A stretch of DNA of 33,061 nt, taken from the NCBI GenBank assembly GCA_002280875.1, contig NCEV01000039.1, forward strand, positions 1-33,061, written 5' to 3'. Shown here one piece after another: positions 8,993-17,380 of this stretch; within the stretch, counting starts at the first letter, position 1; every line of letters starts with the position of its first letter. The notes below the pieces were generated by a model. The model worked only from the letters and a program-made list of their open reading frames with translations. It had not been told where the DNA came from and made no database searches. The DNA is from Caulobacter sp. 32-67-35. Its GTDB lineage: Bacteria; Pseudomonadota; Alphaproteobacteria; Caulobacterales; Caulobacteraceae. A program made the translations under genes and the position numbers.

Positions 8993-10392
8993 TGCGCTAC
9001 GTTTCAACCCGCGGCGAGGCCGCGCCCATCGGATTCCTCGACGCCGTGCTGGCGGGCCTGGCCCCCGACGGCGGTCTGTATGTGCCGGCCGAGTGGCCGA
9101 CCTTTACGAAAGCCGAGATCGCCGCCTTCGCGGGCCAGCCCTACGCCCAGGTCGCCGCCGCCGTGATGGGCAAGTTCGTGGGCGACGACATCCCCGCCGA
9201 CGTGCTGGCCGACATGTGCGCCGAGGCCTATGCCAGCTTCGCGCACAGCGCCGTCACGCCGCTCAAGCAGCTGGGTCCCAACCGCTTCCTGCTGGAGCTG
9301 TTCCACGGCCCGACCCTGGCGTTCAAGGACGTCGCCATGCAGCTGCTGGGGCGGCTGTACGACTATGTGCTGGAACGCCAGTCGCGGAAGATGACCATCA
9401 TCTGCGCCACCTCGGGCGACACCGGCGGCGCGGCGGTCGAGGCCTTCCGGGGCCGCAAGAACGCCCGCATCGTGGCCCTCTTCCCCGAAGGCCGGATCAG
9501 CGAGGTCCAGCGCCGGTTCATGACCACGGCGACCGACACCAACGTGGCCTGCGTCTCGATCCTGGGCTCGTTCGACGACTGTCAGGCCATCGTCAAGCAG
9601 GCCTTCCAGGACGACCAGTTCCGTCACGCGGTCGACCTGTCGGGCGTCAACTCGATCAACTGGGCGCGGATCGCGGCCCAGAGCGTCTATTATTTCACCG
9701 CCGCCGTGGCCCTGGGCGCGCCGGAGCGTTCGGTGGCCTTCGTCGTGCCCACCGGCAATTTCGGCGACGCCTATGCCGCCTTCGTGGCCACCCGCATGGG
9801 CCTGCCGATCGCCCAGATCATCTGCGCCACCAATTCCAACGACATCCTGGCCCGCACCTTCGAGGACGGCCGCTACGCCAAGGGCGCGGTGTCGGCCACC
9901 CAGAGCCCGGCCATGGACATCCAGGTGGCCTCCAATTTCGAGCGCCTCTATTTCGAGGCCGTGCGCCGCGACGGCGTCGAGACCGGCCGCGCCTTCCGGG
10001 GCTTCAACGACAGCGGCCTGATCGACATTCCGCCCAGCGCGTTTGCGATGATGCGCGAGCTGTTCCGCGGCGCGGCGGTCAGCGAGGCCGACACCGCCAA
10101 GACCATGCTCTCGACCCTCAACGAGACCGGCGAGGTCATCGATCCTCACACCGCCGTGGGCGTTGCGGCCGCCGCCGGCGTCAAGCTGGACGACCCGACC
10201 ATCCCGGTGGTGGTGCTCTCCACAGCTCATCCCGCCAAGTTCCCCGAAGCCGTCGCCGCCGCCTGCGGCCTGACGCCGGCCACGCCGCGCGCCACGCCGG
10301 ATCTGTCGAAGAAGCCCGAACGCTTCGAGCGCCTGCCCGCCAGCGGCGACACGGTGAAGGCCTTCGTCCGCACGTTTGCGGCCACTTCGTGA
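8992..10392 (+). CDS. thrC: Threonine synthase
   Basis: ThrC converts O-phosphohomoserine to threonine using pyridoxal phosphate in the cytoplasm. The 466-residue length matches the class with the N-terminal MRYVSTRGEAAPIGFLDAVL domain. The PLP lysine is K112 in FHGPTLAFKDVAMQLLG; the phosphate and substrate loops are CATSGDTGGAAVEAF and VPTGNFGDAYAAFVA. ATG 8992 overlaps the SURF1 stop as TGATG, which fixes the start; a longer upstream extension lies inside surf1. A link of thrC with oxidase assembly genes occurs in other alphaproteobacteria and is probably positional rather than functional. Confidence 0.96.
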   Translation: MRYVSTRGEAAPIGFLDAVLAGLAPDGGLYVPAEWPTFTKAEIAAFAGQPYAQVAAAVMGKFVGDDIPADVLADMCAEAYASFAHSAVTPLKQLGPNRFLLELFHGPTLAFKDVAMQLLGRLYDYVLERQSRKMTIICATSGDTGGAAVEAFRGRKNARIVALFPEGRISEVQRRFMTTATDTNVACVSILGSFDDCQAIVKQAFQDDQFRHAVDLSGVNSINWARIAAQSVYYFTAAVALGAPERSVAFVVPTGNFGDAYAAFVATRMGLPIAQIICATNSNDILARTFEDGRYAKGAVSATQSPAMDIQVASNFERLYFEAVRRDGVETGRAFRGFNDSGLIDIPPSAFAMMRELFRGAAVSEADTAKTMLSTLNETGEVIDPHTAVGVAAAAGVKLDDPTIPVVVLSTAHPAKFPEAVAAACGLTPATPRATPDLSKKPERFERLPASGDTVKAFVRTFAATS

Positions 10393-11660
10393 GCGCGACT
10401 CTCACGACCCTGAAGAACGGCGTCCGGGTCGTCTGCGATCCGATGCCGGGCCTCGAGACCCTGGCCCTGACCGTCGTCGCCGGTCGCGGCGCGGCGCATG
10501 AGGACATCCCCCGCTCGGGCTGGTCACACCTGCTGGAGCACATGGTCTTCAAGGGCGCCGGGTCACGCAGCTCGCGCGACATTGTCGAGGTGATCGAAAG
10601 CCAGGGCGGCTCGATCAACGCCGCCACCGGTTATGAGCGCACCAGCTTTCAGGTCCGGGCCCTGAAGGGCGGGCTGGATCTGGGCATGGAGGTCATCGCC
10701 GACCTGCTGCTGCGGCCGACCCTCGACGAGGCCGACCTGACCCGCGAGAAGCAGGTGGTCGCCCAGGAGATCGCCGAGGCCGCCGACGCGCCCGACGACT
10801 ATGTGTTCGACCTGATCCAGAAGGCCGCGTGGGGCCAGCACCCGGTGGCCCGGCCGATCCTGGGCTCGGTCGAGAGCGTCAATGCCGCCACCAACGCGGC
10901 CCTGTCGGAATGGCGCGGCGCCCTCTACGCCCCTGACCGACTGGTGATCAGCGCCACGGGCGCGGTCAGCGAGGCCGAGCTGCTGGCCGCCGCCGAGCGC
11001 GCCTTTGGCGGCGTCCCCGCTGGCGCCGGCCTCGCCGAAGCCATCCCCGCGCCGTTCGTGGGCGGCCACGAGGGCGAGGTGCGCAAGCTGGAGCAGTCGC
11101 ATCTGGTGTTCATGCTGCCGGCCTGCGGGGCGCGCGAGCAGGACTATTTCGCCCTGCGCATCTTCGCCGAATGCCTGGGCGGCGGCATGTCATCGCGCCT
11201 GTTCCAGGAAGCCCGTGAGAAGCGCGGCCTCGCCTACAATATCGACGCCTATTCCGACACCTATGCCGATCACGGGGCGCTGGGCATCTATGCCGGCTGC
11301 GCAGCGGGCAACGCGGTCGAAACGGCCAGGGTCTGCGCCGAGCAGCTGGTCGCCCTGGCCCGCCACATCGAGCCCAGCGAACTGGCCCGCGCCAAGGCCC
11401 AGCTGAAGGCCCACATGTTCATGGCCCGCGAGGCGGCGTTGTCGCGCGCCGAGCAGTCAGCCGGTCAGGTGCTGCTGTTTGACCGCCTGTATCCGCCCGC
11501 CGAGCTGGCCGCCGAGGTCGACGCCGTCACGCCGGCCGATGTGACGCGCCTGGGTGAACGACTGCTGGGTTCAGGGCGTTGCGCCACCGCCATTCTCGGC
11601 GCCAAGTCGGCCCTGAAAGCGGGCCCGGCCTTCGAGACCGCCCTGTTTGCGGCGGCCTGA
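10389..11660 (+). CDS. M16 family zinc peptidase (processing-peptidase-like)
   Basis: This 423-residue pitrilysin-type peptidase resembles the bacterial relatives of the mitochondrial processing peptidase beta subunit. The inverted zinc motif HLLEH lies at residues 47-51, with the distal Glu region QEIAEAADAPDDYVFDL some 75 residues on. The second lobe has the GGGMSSRLFQEAREKRGLAY block, normal for the family. The GTG start overlaps the thrC stop (GTGA, 10389-10392), so an upstream open frame reaching into thrC is not genuine. The physiological substrate is unknown. Confidence 0.92.
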   Translation: MSATLTTLKNGVRVVCDPMPGLETLALTVVAGRGAAHEDIPRSGWSHLLEHMVFKGAGSRSSRDIVEVIESQGGSINAATGYERTSFQVRALKGGLDLGMEVIADLLLRPTLDEADLTREKQVVAQEIAEAADAPDDYVFDLIQKAAWGQHPVARPILGSVESVNAATNAALSEWRGALYAPDRLVISATGAVSEAELLAAAERAFGGVPAGAGLAEAIPAPFVGGHEGEVRKLEQSHLVFMLPACGAREQDYFALRIFAECLGGGMSSRLFQEAREKRGLAYNIDAYSDTYADHGALGIYAGCAAGNAVETARVCAEQLVALARHIEPSELARAKAQLKAHMFMAREAALSRAEQSAGQVLLFDRLYPPAELAAEVDAVTPADVTRLGERLLGSGRCATAILGAKSALKAGPAFETALFAAA

Positions 11661-11686
11661 GGGCCGTCCTTCCGCCGAGGACCTTC

Positions 11687-12265
11687 GTGTCGACCCTTCT
11701 GCAGATGTTCCGCTCCAGACCCGGCCTGAAGCTCCAGGGCAACGGCGTCTATCTGCGGCCGCCGCGGGTCTCGGATCATCGCGCCTGGGCCGATCTGCGG
11801 CGCGGCTCGCACACGTTCCTGCAGCCCTGGGAGCCCACCTGGCCGGAGGATGATCTGGGCCGCCGGTCCTATCGCGCCCGGCTGGGGGCCTATGCCCGCG
11901 AGCTTGAGACTGGCGAGGCCTGGCCGTTCTTCGTGTTCCGCAAGAGCGATGACGTGCTGATCGGCGCGGTGCGGCTGTTCCACGTTCGGCGGGGCGTCTC
12001 GCTGAGCGGCACGGTCGGCTACTGGGTCGGCCAGCCCTATACGCGGCAGGGCCACATGACCGACGCTGTCGCCACCGTCATCCGCTTCGCTTTCGAGGGG
12101 TTGGGGCTCCATCGCCTGGAAGCCGCCTGCATGCCGGAAAACACCGCCTCGGCCGCTCTTTTGCTGAAATGCGGCTTTTCCGAGGAGGGTTATGCTCCCG
12201 CTTATTTGAAAATTAACGGCGAATGGCGAGATCATCGTCTGTTCGGACTTGTCGCGCGATCCTAG
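11687..12265 (+). CDS. RimJ/RimL-type GNAT N-acetyltransferase
   Basis: The 192-residue protein acetylates amino groups with acetyl-CoA; the closest families modify ribosomal protein N-termini. Visible signatures are GVYLRPPRVSDHRAWADLR at the N-terminus, a central strand FFVFRKSDDVLIGAVRLF, and the acetyl-CoA region GYWVGQPYTRQGHMTDAVAT, then HRLEAACMPENTASAALLLK and CGFSEEGYAPAYLKINGEW. GTG 11687 is chosen because a GAGG site lies six bases upstream; ATG 11705 is the alternative. It follows the peptidase by 26 bp and precedes pdeA by 45 bp. Confidence 0.88.
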   Translation: MSTLLQMFRSRPGLKLQGNGVYLRPPRVSDHRAWADLRRGSHTFLQPWEPTWPEDDLGRRSYRARLGAYARELETGEAWPFFVFRKSDDVLIGAVRLFHVRRGVSLSGTVGYWVGQPYTRQGHMTDAVATVIRFAFEGLGLHRLEAACMPENTASAALLLKCGFSEEGYAPAYLKINGEWRDHRLFGLVARS

Positions 12266-12310
12266 CGCGGCGGTCACGGCGAGAGACGCCAAAAAGGCGT
12301 GGGATCGAGA

Positions 12311-13978
12311 ATGTCGTTTCGGGCTACGGACCGCAAGATCTGGGACACGACCGCCACGCTGGAAGCGTTGGGCGCGGCCGATGTCGCCCTGTGGGTCTGG
12401 GAGCCTGAGGCCGACCGCCTGCGCGTCAATGGCGCCGCCCGCGCCCTGGGCCTCGGCCCGCTGGCCCCCGAATGCTCCTCCGCCGCCTTCCGCGCCCTGG
12501 CCCTGCCCCAGGACCGGGCCCAGGCCGAGGAAGTCCTGAAATTCCGCGAGCCCGGCTCGGAAGTCATCGCCCGGCTGCGCATGCGCGGCTTCGAGACCTG
12601 CATCTGGCGGGGCGTCTGGCTGGAGGAGGGCGTCCGCGCCGCCGGCGTCGTCGCCCCCGAAGTGAAATTCGCGGCTTCCGGCCGCTGCGACCTGACCGGC
12701 CTGCTGGATCGCAAGAGCTTCATCGCCCGGGCCCGCGAGCGGCTGCGCCACGATGGCGTCCACGAGCTGGTGGTCGCCGATGTCGATCGCCTGCGCCGCC
12801 TGAACGAGGCCCTTGGCCACGAGCGCGCCGACCTGGTGCTGGCCGCCCTGGGCTCGCGCCTGGCCGCCGCCTTCCCGGCCGGGTCCATCCTGGGCCGCAT
12901 CGGCGAGGATGAGTTCGCCGTGCTGTGCGAGCCCAAGGGCTTCGAGCCGGCCGAGCTGCTGCGCAACGCCCTGGAACAGCCCCTGCGGGTGGCCGGCTTC
13001 GACATCCATCCGACCCTGTCGATCGGGGCCGTCAACGCCGAGGGCGGCGAGGACGCCCCCGAGGCCACCGAACTGCTGCGGCGCGCCGAACTGGCCGTCG
13101 AGGCGGCCTCGGCCGCCGGTCGCGGCGGCGCGGCCGCCTATGGCCGCTCGATGGAGACCGACGGCCTCTCCCGCCTGGCGCTGGAGGCCGACCTGCGCGG
13201 CGCCATCGCGCGCGGCGAGATCACCCCCTATTTCCAGCCCGTCGTGCGCCTGTCGACCGGCGCGCTGTCGGGCTTCGAGGCCCTGGCCCGCTGGCTGCAC
13301 CCGCGTCGCGGCATGCTGCCGCCCGACGAATTCCTCCCGCTGATCGAGGAAATGGGCCTGATGAGCGAGCTGGGCGAGCACATGATGCGCACCGCCGGCG
13401 CGCAGCTGGCCGCCTGGCGCCGCAGCCATCCGGCCGTGGGCGCCCTGACCGTCAGCGTCAATCTGTCGACCGGCGAGATCGACCGCCCGGGCCTGGTGCA
13501 TGACGTGGCCGAGGTGCTGCGGGTCAACAACCTGCCGCGCGGCGCCCTGAAGCTGGAAGTCACCGAAAGCGACATCATGCGCGACCCCGAGCGGGCCGCC
13601 GTGATCCTCAAGACCCTGCGCGACGCCGGCGCCGGCCTGGCCCTCGACGATTTCGGCACCGGCTTCTCGTCGCTGCAGTATCTGACGCGCCTGCCGTTCG
13701 ACACCCTGAAGGTCGACCGCTATTTCGTCCGCACCATGGGCAGCAATCCGGGCTCGGCCAAGATCGTCCGCTCGGTGGTGAAGCTGGGTCAGGACCTGGA
13801 CCTGGAAGTCGTCGCCGAAGGCGTCGAGAACGCCGAGATGGCGGCTGCGCTGCAGGCGCTGGGCTGCGACTATGGCCAGGGCTTTGGCTATGCGCCGGCC
13901 TTGTCGCCGCAGGAGGCCGAGGTTTACCTCAACGAGGCCTATGTGGATGGCGCGGCGCCGGTGAAGGCGCGGGGTTAG
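12311..13978 (+). CDS. pdeA: PdeA-like c-di-GMP phosphodiesterase (PAS-GEDEF-EAL)
   Basis: The 555-residue cytoplasmic protein has a PAS-like N-terminus (about 10-110), a GGDEF-type domain with the altered motif GEDEF at 198-202, and an EAL domain with E323-A-L, VNLSTGEI, EVTESDIM, D446-D447-FGTGFSS, K in TLKVDRYF and VVAEGVEN. All EAL metal ligands look present, so it should hydrolyse c-di-GMP. C. crescentus PdeA (CC3396) has this architecture, with GEDEF binding GTP to activate EAL. It ends in Arg-Gly, part of the ClpXP signal read with CpdR at the swarmer-to-stalked transition; this protein also ends ARG. ATG 12311 is preferred to GTG 12299 because a GGGATCGAGA leader gives better spacing. 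It closes the surf1-thrC-peptidase-GNAT run. Confidence 0.92.
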   Translation: MSFRATDRKIWDTTATLEALGAADVALWVWEPEADRLRVNGAARALGLGPLAPECSSAAFRALALPQDRAQAEEVLKFREPGSEVIARLRMRGFETCIWRGVWLEEGVRAAGVVAPEVKFAASGRCDLTGLLDRKSFIARARERLRHDGVHELVVADVDRLRRLNEALGHERADLVLAALGSRLAAAFPAGSILGRIGEDEFAVLCEPKGFEPAELLRNALEQPLRVAGFDIHPTLSIGAVNAEGGEDAPEATELLRRAELAVEAASAAGRGGAAAYGRSMETDGLSRLALEADLRGAIARGEITPYFQPVVRLSTGALSGFEALARWLHPRRGMLPPDEFLPLIEEMGLMSELGEHMMRTAGAQLAAWRRSHPAVGALTVSVNLSTGEIDRPGLVHDVAEVLRVNNLPRGALKLEVTESDIMRDPERAAVILKTLRDAGAGLALDDFGTGFSSLQYLTRLPFDTLKVDRYFVRTMGSNPGSAKIVRSVVKLGQDLDLEVVAEGVENAEMAAALQALGCDYGQGFGYAPALSPQEAEVYLNEAYVDGAAPVKARG

Positions 13979-13989
13979 TCTTCTTAGAT

Positions 13990-14097
13990 CCTCCCCCACT
14001 GGGGGAGGTGGCCCAGAGGGCCGGAGGGGGCTAACTGGGCTTAGGCCGCGATGGCCCCCTCAGTCGCTCCGCGACAGCTCCCCCAGAGGGGGAGCAG
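13990..14097. repeat. Palindromic intergenic repeat, copy A (between convergent genes)
   Basis: This 108-bp element has a CTCCCCC/GGGGGAG hairpin at its left, a GGCCC/GGGCC hairpin, then CCCCCTCAGTCGCTCCGCGA and a second CTCCCCC/GGGGGAG hairpin at the right. Copy B at 15296 has the same ends and order, with a different middle. Both lie between the ends of converging genes, so they may work as two-way terminators. Such elements recur in Caulobacter genomes. Confidence 0.85.
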
Positions 14098-14106
14098 CTA
14101 TCGCAC

Positions 14107-14691
14107 CTAAGCCCGCCCCGCCTGCGCCGACAGGTGATCGGCCGAAATCCCCAGCTTGGCCAGGGCCCGGGTCCATTTGTGCGCGTGGTCCTCGTCGAAC
14201 AGCAGCTCCTCGTCGGCGTCGCAGACCAGCCAGATGTTGTCGCGCACCTCCTGCTCCAGCTGGCCAGGGCCCCAGCCGGCATAGCCCAGGGCCAGGATCG
14301 CCCGGCGGGGGTGGCGGATCTGGCTGCCCAGGGCGTCCAGCACGTCGCGGGTGGCGGTCAGGGCCAGGCCGTCGTTCAGGGGCAGGGTCGAGTCGGGCGA
14401 GTTGAAGTCGTCGGTGTGCAGCACAAAGCCGCGCTCCAGCTCCACCGGACCGCCCATCAGCACCAGATTGGTCTGGGTCTTGATCTCCGAGCGTACGCCC
14501 AGCTTGTCGAGCAGTTCGAACACCGTCAGGCCCTCGACCGGGCGATTGACGGTGATGGCCATGGCCTGCTCGGCGTCGTGGGCGCACATGTAGAGGACCG
14601 CGCGCTCGAAACGCTCGTCCTCGATGCCCGGCATGGCCACCAGCAGGCGCCCGGCCAGGAAGTCCGCCTCGTCATGCGTGTCGCGGTTCAT
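14107..14691 (-). CDS. yqgE: YqgE/AlgH family protein (DUF179)
   Basis: The 194-residue protein matches UPF0301/DUF179 by FLAGRLLVAMPGIEDERFER, MCAHDAEQAMAITVNRP, LVLMGGPVELERGFVLH and LGYAGWGPGQLEQEV. Members are small cytoplasmic alpha/beta proteins of unsettled function; AlgH is linked to alginate regulation in Pseudomonas. Start is ATG 14689-14691, with divergent peroxiredoxin about 110 bp away. Its end converges on pdeA across repeat copy A. Confidence 0.9.
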   Translation of the reverse strand: MNRDTHDEADFLAGRLLVAMPGIEDERFERAVLYMCAHDAEQAMAITVNRPVEGLTVFELLDKLGVRSEIKTQTNLVLMGGPVELERGFVLHTDDFNSPDSTLPLNDGLALTATRDVLDALGSQIRHPRRAILALGYAGWGPGQLEQEVRDNIWLVCDADEELLFDEDHAHKWTRALAKLGISADHLSAQAGRA

Positions 14692-14740
14692 GCATAGAGG
14701 ATCGGGTCGGAACGCGACGGTTTCAAGTCGAACCTTGGGG

Positions 14741-14767
14741 TTGGCGCGTTGTCTTCCGACCTATATT
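14741..14767 (+). promoter_or_regulatory. Possible promoter of the peroxiredoxin gene
   Basis: TTGGCG (14741-14746) and TATATT (14762-14767) are separated by 15 bp and lie about 35 bp before the peroxiredoxin ATG. The spacing is short for a standard sigma-70 promoter but within the Caulobacter range. This is a weak call based only on sequence likeness. Confidence 0.3.
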
Positions 14768-14802
14768 CGATTTGCGCACTCTCAAAGGACAGGACCAAGC
14801 CC

Positions 14803-15285
14803 ATGACGATCAAGGTTGGCGACACGCTTCCCGCGGCGACTTTCATGACCAGCACGGCCGAAGGCCCTGCGCCGATGACCACCGACGAGCTGTTCAAGGG
14901 CAAGACCGTCGCCCTGTTCGCCGTTCCGGGCGCCTTCACCCCGACCTGCTCGGCCAAGCACCTGCCGGGCTTCAAGGATCACGCCGCCGAGTTCAAGGCC
15001 AAGGGCGTCGACACCATCGCCTGCGTCTCGGTCAACGACCTGTTCGTGATGAAGGCCTGGGGCAAGGACCAGGGCATCGACGGCGAAGTGCTGCTGCTGG
15101 CCGACGGCAATGGCGACTTCACCCGCGCCGTGGGCCTGGAATTCGACGGTTCCAAGTTCGGCATGGGCTCGCGCTCGCAGCGCTATTCGCTGATCGCCAA
15201 GGACGGCGTCGTGACGGCGCTGAACGTGGAAGAGGGCGGGGAATTCAAGGTTTCGTCGGCGGATTACATGCTGGGTCAGCTGTAG
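14803..15285 (+). CDS. Peroxiredoxin (Prx5 type)
   Basis: The 160-residue enzyme reduces hydrogen peroxide and organic peroxides. The catalytic cysteine is C49 in the motif PGAFTPTCSAKHLPGF, which fits the Prx5/hybrid subclass that uses thioredoxin or glutaredoxin. Further hallmarks are KGVDTIACVSVNDLFVMKAW and GMGSRSQRYSLIAKDG. No second conserved cysteine is evident in the usual resolving position; C71 in IACVSV is buried in a strand, so a 1-Cys mechanism is plausible. ATG 14803 follows AAAGGACAGGACC. The gene stands alone, ending at repeat copy B. Confidence 0.93.
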   Translation: MTIKVGDTLPAATFMTSTAEGPAPMTTDELFKGKTVALFAVPGAFTPTCSAKHLPGFKDHAAEFKAKGVDTIACVSVNDLFVMKAWGKDQGIDGEVLLLADGNGDFTRAVGLEFDGSKFGMGSRSQRYSLIAKDGVVTALNVEEGGEFKVSSADYMLGQL

Positions 15286-15295
15286 GTTTCTAAGC

Positions 15296-15403
15296 TCCTC
15301 CCCCTCTGGGGGAGGTGGCCCAGAGGGCCGGAGGGGGTCAGCGCGGCCTGGGCCGAGAAGACCCCCTCAGTCGCTCCGCGACAGCTCCCCCAGAGGGGGA
15401 GCA
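15296..15403. repeat. Palindromic intergenic repeat, copy B
   Basis: The element repeats copy A: CTCCCCCTCTGGGGGAG, the GGCCCAGAGGGCC hairpin, CCCCCTCAGTCGCTCCGCGA and a terminal CTCCCCCAGAGGGGGAG. The two copies are nearly identical outside a 20-30 bp middle that differs. It sits between the converging peroxiredoxin and acyl-CoA dehydrogenase genes, only 10 bp after one stop and 16 bp from the other. Confidence 0.85.
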
Positions 15404-15418
15404 TCTATCTATCCCGAC

Positions 15419-17200
15419 CTAAGCCCCCAGCATCTCCGGCGTCGTCGCCTCAAGATCCGCCGCGCCGAGCATGACCCCCGCCACCTGGCCCGGAACCTGG
15501 GCCAGCACCGCCTCGGCATAGAGCCGCGCCAGGGCCAGCTTGCCGCCCAGCCACCCCGTATCGCCTTCGCCCGCCGCGATGGCCGCCGAGGCCGCCAGCG
15601 CGCCCTTGGCCAGCATCCAGCCGCCCACCACATCGCCCAGCAGTTTCAGATAGGCCGTCGCGCCCGACAGGGCGTCGGGCATGGCCCGCGCGCGGCGTTC
15701 GATCAGCCAGGCGGTCGCGGCGCTGGCGGCGTCCAGAGCCGTCTCCAGGCGTTTGGCGACCGTGCCGAAAGCCGGGTCGCCTGCGGCGTTCAGGGCGTCG
15801 ATCGTGTCGCGGATATCGTCCATCAGGTCGCCGATGGCCTGACCTTCGCCGAGGCCCAGCTTGCGGCCGATCAGGTCGATGGCCTGGATGCCGTTGGTCC
15901 CCTCATAGATCGGGGCGATGCGGGCGTCGCGATAGTGCTGGGCCGCGCCGGTTTCCTCGACAAAGCCCATGCCGCCGTGGATCTGCACGCCCTGCGAGGC
16001 GACCTCGACGCCGAGGTCGGTCGACCAGGCCTTGGCGATCGGGGTCAGCAGCTCCTCGCGCAGCTTGGCGGCGACGCGCTCATCCTCGGTGGCGCCGTGG
16101 GTGGCCAGGTCAGCGGCGACGGCGGTGGACAGGCAGACGCCGCGCGCCGCCTCGATCCTGGCCTTCATCAGCATCAGCGTGCGGCGGACGTCCGGATGGT
16201 CGAACAGTCGGGCGGCGTTTTCACCGGTCCAGGCCGAGCGGCCCTGACGGCGTTCCAGGCTGAAGGCCAGGGCCTGCTGATAGGCGCGCTCGGCAATGGC
16301 CACGCCCTGCGTCCCCACCTGCAGGCGCGCGGCGTTCATCATCGTGAACATGTGGGCCAGGCCCTTGCCCAGTTCGCCGACCAGCTCTGCCCTGGCGCCC
16401 TCGAACAGCATCACGCAGGTGGGCGAGCCGTGGATGCCCAGCTTGTGCTCCAGCCCGCCGGCCCGCAGGGCGTTGGCCGCGCCCAGGGAACCGTCCTCGC
16501 CGACCAGCATCTTGGGGGCCAGGAACAGCGAGATGCCCTTCACGCCGGGCGGGGCGTCGGGCGTGCGGGCCAGAACGAGATGGACGATGTTGTCGGCCAC
16601 GTCGTGGTCGCCCCAGGTGATGTAGATCTTCTGGCCCGTGATCGACCAGCCGCCCGTCGCGTCCGGCGTGGCCAGGGTGGCGATCGCCGCCAGGTCCGAG
16701 CCAGCCTGGGGTTCGGTCAGGTTCATCGTGCCCGTCCACGCGCCCGAGACCAGGCGGGGCAGATAGAGCGCCTTCTGGCGGTCGGAGCCGTGGTGGGCCA
16801 GGGCCTCGATTGCGCCTAGGGTCAGCATCGGGCAGAGGCCAAGCGCCATGTTGGCGGCATGCACCATTTCGAAGACGCCGATCTCCAGACTCTTGGGCAG
16901 GCCCTGGCCGCCATGAGCCGGATCGGCGGCCAGACTGTTCCAGCCGCCCTGCGCGAACTGCTGATAGGCCTCGCCAAAGCCTGGAGCGGTACGGACCACG
17001 CCATTTTCCAGTCGGGCGCCGGTCAGATCACCCGTACGGTTCAGCGGCGCCAGGATGTCGCCCGCCAGGGCGCCGGCCCCGTCGAGCACCGCCTGCACCG
17101 TCTCGGCGTCGGCGTCAGGAAAGGCGCCGGACAGGCGGTCAAAGCCGGCCGCGTGCCGAAGTGAAAAGGCGATGTCGCGGACGGGTGCACGGTAGGTCAT
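15419..17200 (-). CDS. Acyl-CoA dehydrogenase (long ~600-residue class)
   Basis: The 593-residue flavoprotein oxidises an acyl-CoA to its 2,3-enoyl form. It matches the long AcdB/DmdC-like class: N-terminal TYRAPVRDIAFSLRHAAGFD, the flavin loop TGTMNLTEPQAGSDLAAI and WSITGQKIYITWGDHDVADN, QIHGGMGFVEETGAAQHYRD, and the catalytic-Glu motif IAPIYEGTNGIQAIDLIGRK, followed by a helical C-terminal domain of about 140 residues. Members labelled DmdC act on methylmercaptopropionyl-CoA, but motif reading cannot separate that from general fatty-acid use. ATG 17200 is chosen from the family's conserved MTYRAP start; an upstream extension is not credible. Confidence 0.92.
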   Translation of the reverse strand: MTYRAPVRDIAFSLRHAAGFDRLSGAFPDADAETVQAVLDGAGALAGDILAPLNRTGDLTGARLENGVVRTAPGFGEAYQQFAQGGWNSLAADPAHGGQGLPKSLEIGVFEMVHAANMALGLCPMLTLGAIEALAHHGSDRQKALYLPRLVSGAWTGTMNLTEPQAGSDLAAIATLATPDATGGWSITGQKIYITWGDHDVADNIVHLVLARTPDAPPGVKGISLFLAPKMLVGEDGSLGAANALRAGGLEHKLGIHGSPTCVMLFEGARAELVGELGKGLAHMFTMMNAARLQVGTQGVAIAERAYQQALAFSLERRQGRSAWTGENAARLFDHPDVRRTLMLMKARIEAARGVCLSTAVAADLATHGATEDERVAAKLREELLTPIAKAWSTDLGVEVASQGVQIHGGMGFVEETGAAQHYRDARIAPIYEGTNGIQAIDLIGRKLGLGEGQAIGDLMDDIRDTIDALNAAGDPAFGTVAKRLETALDAASAATAWLIERRARAMPDALSGATAYLKLLGDVVGGWMLAKGALAASAAIAAGEGDTGWLGGKLALARLYAEAVLAQVPGQVAGVMLGAADLEATTPEMLGA

Positions 17201-17380
17201 AAACGCTAGACTCCAGATAATCGGCGTTTCTTTAGGCGCGTGCGTCGCCAGGGCCAAGCGGGCGTGCCCTTCGTTCAAGAAGTCACGGCTTCGTGATGTT
17301 ACAGCCCTTTATCCTTGCGCTGGACTTCTTAAGTCGGGGAAATCGTAACTGCATCAATCACAGTTTGGAGATCCCACCTC

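Noticed and set aside
9093-10388. Possible 430-residue N-terminal extension of the M16 peptidase
   Set aside because: It lies wholly inside thrC in another frame and is Arg-rich; the GTGA overlap gives a better start.
11465-13999. An 844-codon open frame on the minus strand opposite the M16 peptidase, GNAT and pdeA genes
   Set aside because: Its sequence is low in family pattern and rich in Gly/Ala/Gln/Arg, as expected opposite high-GC coding DNA; the plus-strand genes carry clear catalytic motifs.
17281-17335. Small palindromes TCACG/CGTGA and GACTT/AAGTC before yceI
   Set aside because: Five-base arms are expected by chance in this much intergenic DNA.
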